8,342 nt of DNA from contig CAJUFK010000133.1 of assembly GCA_910585535.1 (NCBI GenBank), positions 1 to 8,342 of the forward strand, given 5' to 3'. Positions within the stretch are counted from its first letter, which is position 1; every line of letters starts with the position of its first letter. The stretch comes from an uncultured Angelakisella sp. GTDB lineage: Bacteria > Bacillota > Clostridia > Oscillospirales > Ruminococcaceae. Below are positions 5,892-8,342 of this stretch, piece after piece. Under the pieces are notes generated by a model. The model was not told the origin of the DNA. It did not search any database and saw nothing but the letters and a program-made list of their open reading frames with translations. Position numbers and translations under genes: made by a program.

Positions 5892-5902
5892 ACCAGGTAG
5901 TA
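5888..5902. promoter_or_regulatory. Perfect 15-bp palindrome across -10/+1, likely operator
   Basis: TACTACC-A-GGTAGTA is perfectly symmetric with 7-bp arms. It covers the last four bases of the -10 box and the predicted transcription start of the EFR1-type gene. A dimer bound there should block RNA polymerase. The neighbouring Rrf2 protein is the obvious candidate ligand; this is inference from position. Confidence 0.7.
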
Positions 5903-5933
5903 ACTTCAAAAATTACAATCAGGAGGAACCAAG

Positions 5934-6686
5934 ATGAAACAGATTCTATTCAGCCCCACCGGCGGCACCAAGCGCGCGGCGGATGAACTGCTTCGGGGCA
6001 TCGGCGGGGAATGGTCCACCATCGACCTGTGCGACGCCAAGGCCGACTTTTCGGACTGTGCCATTGGGGCGGAGGAAACGGTGGTCATTGCGGTTCCCTC
6101 CTATGGAGGCCGGGTCCCGGCCCTTGCAGGGGAGCGTCTTTCCAAGCTGAAAGGAAACGGGGCGAAGGCGGTCCTCCTGTGTGTTTACGGCAACCGCGCC
6201 TATGAGGACACCCTGGTGGAATTGCAGGATCTGGCGGAACAGGCGGGCTTTTCCACCGTTGCCGCCGTGGCGGCTGTGGCGGAGCATTCCATTCTGCACC
6301 AGTACGCCACAGGACGCCCGGACGCACAGGACGAAGCCGCTCTAAAAGGCTTTGGGGAAAAGCTGCGGGAGAAGCTGGCCGGGGAAGCCGGAGGCCCCCT
6401 CTCCCTGCCCGGCAGCCGGCCATACAAGAAGACAGGCGGATCTAAACTGGTGCCCAAGGCGGACTCTGCCTGTACCGGGTGCGGCCGGTGCGAGGCGCGG
6501 TGTCCGGCCCAGGCTATCTCCGACGGGGGCAGGAATACCGATCCCGAAAGGTGCATTGCCTGTATGCGCTGTGTCACCGACTGCCCCCAAAAGGCCAGAA
6601 GTGTCAACAAGCTGCTGGTCACGGCGGCAGGAGCAGCCCTTAAGGGGGCCTGCAAGGTGCGGAAGGAGTGCGAGCTGTACCTGTAG
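5934..6686 (+). CDS. EFR1-type protein: flavodoxin-like domain plus two 4Fe-4S sites
   Basis: This 250-residue cytoplasmic redox protein joins a flavodoxin-like domain to a bacterial ferredoxin domain. The N-terminus MKQILFSPTGGT has the FMN phosphate-binding loop at residues 7-12, and AVPSYGGRVPA follows as the second flavin-side loop. Near the C-terminus, two CxxCxxCxxxCP motifs (C180-C190 and C207-C217) would each hold a 4Fe-4S cluster, with the last cysteine of each motif usually serving the other cluster. This order matches the EFR1 family of clostridial electron carriers, whose physiological partners are largely unknown. AGGAGG (5921-5926) lies 7 bases before the ATG. The gene diverges from an Rrf2 regulator and is probably its target. 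Two further cysteines (C240, C246) occur in the tail. No terminator follows; the next promoter begins four bases after the stop, so some readthrough into rarA is possible. Confidence 0.9.
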   Translation: MKQILFSPTGGTKRAADELLRGIGGEWSTIDLCDAKADFSDCAIGAEETVVIAVPSYGGRVPALAGERLSKLKGNGAKAVLLCVYGNRAYEDTLVELQDLAEQAGFSTVAAVAAVAEHSILHQYATGRPDAQDEAALKGFGEKLREKLAGEAGGPLSLPGSRPYKKTGGSKLVPKADSACTGCGRCEARCPAQAISDGGRNTDPERCIACMRCVTDCPQKARSVNKLLVTAAGAALKGACKVRKECELYL

Positions 6687-6689
6687 CAT

Positions 6690-6718
6690 TTGACAAAACG
6701 GACCGGGGCTGGTATAGT
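6690..6718 (+). promoter_or_regulatory. Promoter for rarA
   Basis: A perfect TTGACA (6690-6695) and TATAGT (6713-6718, 5/6 match) are separated by 17 bases. Transcription should start near 6725, giving a leader of about 47 bases. In it GGCCC (6732-6736) can pair with GGGCC (6745-6749). Confidence 0.8.
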
Positions 6719-6771
6719 GGAGGGAAAAAAAGGCCCTCCCGGCGGGGCCAGGCAGAGAGAGGGTCTGAACG

Positions 6772-8106
6772 ATGGAGGAACAACTTACCTTGGCGGATGG
6801 CGGCGCTGTTCCCCAGCCCCTTCCTGCGCGGCTGCGGCCGCAGACCATCGAGGAGATCGCGGGCCAGCAGCATCTTCTGGGAGAGGGGAAGGTGCTGCGG
6901 CGGATTATCGAGCAGGATATGGTATCTTCCATGATCTTCTGGGGGCCGCCAGGGGTGGGCAAGACCACCCTGGCCCATGTCATCGCCAATCAGACAAGGG
7001 CCAAGTTCATCAACTTTTCCGCCGTCACCAGTGGAATCAAAGAGATCCGCACCGTGATGCAGGAGGCCGAGAACAACCGCCGCTTCGGGGAAAAGACCAT
7101 CGTCTTTGTGGATGAGATCCACCGCTTCAACAAAGCCCAACAGGACGCTTTCCTCCCCTTTGTGGAGAAGGGCAGCATTATCCTTATCGGGGCCACCACC
7201 GAAAATCCCTCCTTTGAGGTCAACGGGGCCCTTCTTTCCCGGTGCAAGGTGTTTGTTCTGAAGGCCCTGGACGAGGAGGCCCTTACCGGGCTGCTAAGGC
7301 GGGCGCTGGAGAGCCCCAGGGGCTTCGGCAGCCAGCGCGTCAACATCGATAGCGACGTGCTGCGGCTCATTGCCAGCTTTGCCAACGGGGATGCCAGGAC
7401 CGCTTTGTCCACCCTGGAGATGGCGGTTCTTAACGGCGAACTGGAGGGCTCTGTCACCACGGTGACCCGGGAGGTGGTGGAGCAATGCACCTCCCGAAAG
7501 TCCCTTTTATACGATAAAAACGGGGAGGAGCATTACAACCTGATCTCCGCCCTCCATAAGTCGATGCGTAACTCCGACCCCGACGCGGCGGTCTACTGGC
7601 TGGCCCGGATGCTGGAAGCCGGGGAAGATCCCCTCTACGTCGCCCGCCGGGTTCTCCGCTTCGCCAGCGAAGACGTGGGCCTTGCCGATCCCCGGGCCCT
7701 GGAGATTGCCGCAGCCGCCTATCAGGCTTGCCATTTCATCGGGATGCCGGAATGCTCGGTGCATCTTACCCAAGTGGTGGTCTATCTTTCGGTGGCGCCC
7801 AAATCCAACGCCCTCTACCTGGCCTATGAGGCGGCCAAGAAGGACGCCCTGACCCAGCTGTCCGATCCGGTGCCACTACAGATTCGGAACGGGGTCACCA
7901 AGCTGATGCGGGAGGTGGGATACGGCGCAGGCTACCAGTACGCCCACGACTCCGAGGAAAAGCTTACGGATATGCGCTGCCTGCCGGATTCCCTCCTGGG
8001 CCGGGAATACTACCGCCCCACCACCCAGGGCCTGGAAGGCCGCTTTAAGGACCGCCTGGCCCAGATCAAGGCGTGGAAGCAGGAGCAGGAAGAAAAGGGA
8101 AAATAA
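6772..8106 (+). CDS. rarA: Replication-associated recombination protein A (RarA/MgsA), AAA+ ATPase
   Basis: This 444-residue member of the RarA/MgsA/WRNIP1 family acts at stalled replication forks, where family members interact with SSB and DNA ends. It opens with the family start PLPARLRPQTIEEIAGQQHL. Walker A is GPPGVGKT at residues 58-65 and Walker B is IVFVDEIH at 110-117. Sensor 1 is ATTEN at 141-145, and the arginine finger R157 is in LLSRCKV. Sensor 2 lies in GDARTALSTLE. The C-terminal half, with EDVGLADPRAL and PKSNALYLAYEAA, is the tetramerisation domain typical of the family, and the length is normal. The start at 6772 has only a moderate GAGAGGG site 8-9 bases upstream but fits the family N-terminus. 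It has its own promoter. No T-tract terminator follows; GC-rich hairpins begin about 15 bases after the stop. Confidence 0.97.
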   Translation: MEEQLTLADGGAVPQPLPARLRPQTIEEIAGQQHLLGEGKVLRRIIEQDMVSSMIFWGPPGVGKTTLAHVIANQTRAKFINFSAVTSGIKEIRTVMQEAENNRRFGEKTIVFVDEIHRFNKAQQDAFLPFVEKGSIILIGATTENPSFEVNGALLSRCKVFVLKALDEEALTGLLRRALESPRGFGSQRVNIDSDVLRLIASFANGDARTALSTLEMAVLNGELEGSVTTVTREVVEQCTSRKSLLYDKNGEEHYNLISALHKSMRNSDPDAAVYWLARMLEAGEDPLYVARRVLRFASEDVGLADPRALEIAAAAYQACHFIGMPECSVHLTQVVVYLSVAPKSNALYLAYEAAKKDALTQLSDPVPLQIRNGVTKLMREVGYGAGYQYAHDSEEKLTDMRCLPDSLLGREYYRPTTQGLEGRFKDRLAQIKAWKQEQEEKGK

Positions 8107-8120
8107 GAGCCTCCCCAGCG

Positions 8121-8164
8121 GCGGGCTAGCGCCCGCGGGCAGACCCTCCCCGGCGCTCCGCGCC
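8121..8164. repeat. GC-rich hairpins after rarA
   Basis: GCGGGC (8121-8126) pairs with GCCCGC (8131-8136) around TAGC, and GGCGC (8152-8156) pairs with GCGCC (8160-8164) around TCC. Neither is followed by a T-run, so they are not canonical intrinsic terminators. They may stabilise the rarA mRNA end or belong to the structured region that follows. Confidence 0.5.
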
Positions 8165-8342
8165 TAACGGCTGTACGCTAGCTTGGGTCGTGCCTGGAGT
8201 CGAAAGCAGCAGAAGGCGAGAAGTTGAAATCACCCATTGCCAGGTCGTAGGAGGCGATTTTGCGCTTCGGACCAAGCGCCGTTAGGGCTCCAGGCAGGAC
8301 CCACGATAACCACTGCGTGACAAAGGGTCTAAAGTTTAGGGC
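8160..8342. ncRNA. Candidate structured RNA or interspersed element, cut by window edge
   Basis: No gene is visible here. CCTAACGGC (8163-8171) is perfectly complementary to GCCGTTAGG (8278-8286). TGGGTCGTGCCTGGAG (8184-8199) is complementary to CTCCAGGCAGGACCCA (8288-8303) with a single mismatch. The segments alternate A-B-A'-B', so forming both stems would give a pseudoknot. Smaller hairpins lie between them: GCGCTT/AAGCGC at 8262-8279, and AAATC/GATTT at 8227-8260. The first overlaps A' by two bases. CTAAAGTTTAG (8329-8339) is a further short palindrome. I cannot assign a named RNA family or the transcribed strand, and the element probably continues past the edge. A DNA-level repeat is the main alternative. 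Confidence 0.45.

Noticed and set aside
8107..8160. Intrinsic terminator for rarA
   Set aside because: GC-rich stems are present, but no T-tract follows any of them, so a canonical terminator cannot be claimed.

Overview
The window looks like chromosomal DNA from a GC-rich Clostridia-type Firmicute, plausibly Oscillospiraceae. This is inferred from strong AGGAGG-type ribosome binding sites, sigma-A-like TTGACA/TATAAT promoters, short intrinsic terminators, and an Rrf2 regulator divergent from an EFR1-type flavodoxin/ferredoxin protein. No rRNA, tRNA, CRISPR array, transposase or phage gene is visible. Most of the window is housekeeping.

Layout, left to right. Positions 1-240 hold no credible gene but many stable inverted repeats. 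A promoter at 257-285 drives gltX (glutamyl-tRNA synthetase, 357-1820), which ends at a strong hairpin terminator. An AT-rich orphan gene (1914-2333) follows, encoding a small two-helix membrane protein with a tail of three 14-residue repeats. An extended -10 promoter at 2351-2379 starts an operon of a class I/II PLP aminotransferase (2459-3649) and trpS (3672-4697). A bidirectional terminator separates trpS from the converging minus-strand HTH regulator gene (4744-5082), which has its own promoter and a perfect dyad just downstream of it.

Next comes a minus-strand Rrf2-family regulator (5351-5809), divergent from an EFR1-type protein with a flavodoxin-like domain and two 4Fe-4S motifs (5934-6686). 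The two genes share a compact control region with back-to-back promoters and two palindromes; the Rrf2 protein probably controls its partner, likely in response to redox state or iron-sulfur supply. A further consensus promoter begins four bases after the EFR1 stop and drives rarA/mgsA (6772-8106), the replication-fork AAA+ ATPase. From about 8121 to the window edge there is again no gene but strong secondary-structure potential, including two long complementary pairs in A-B-A'-B' order, the topology of a pseudoknot.

The least explained parts are the two structured non-coding ends, which share a short word (GCCTAACG followed by CTGTAC), the repeat-tailed membrane protein, and the Rrf2/EFR1 operator region. 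I see no clear-cut new multi-gene system; the candidate structured RNA or interspersed repeat at the right edge is the best lead.
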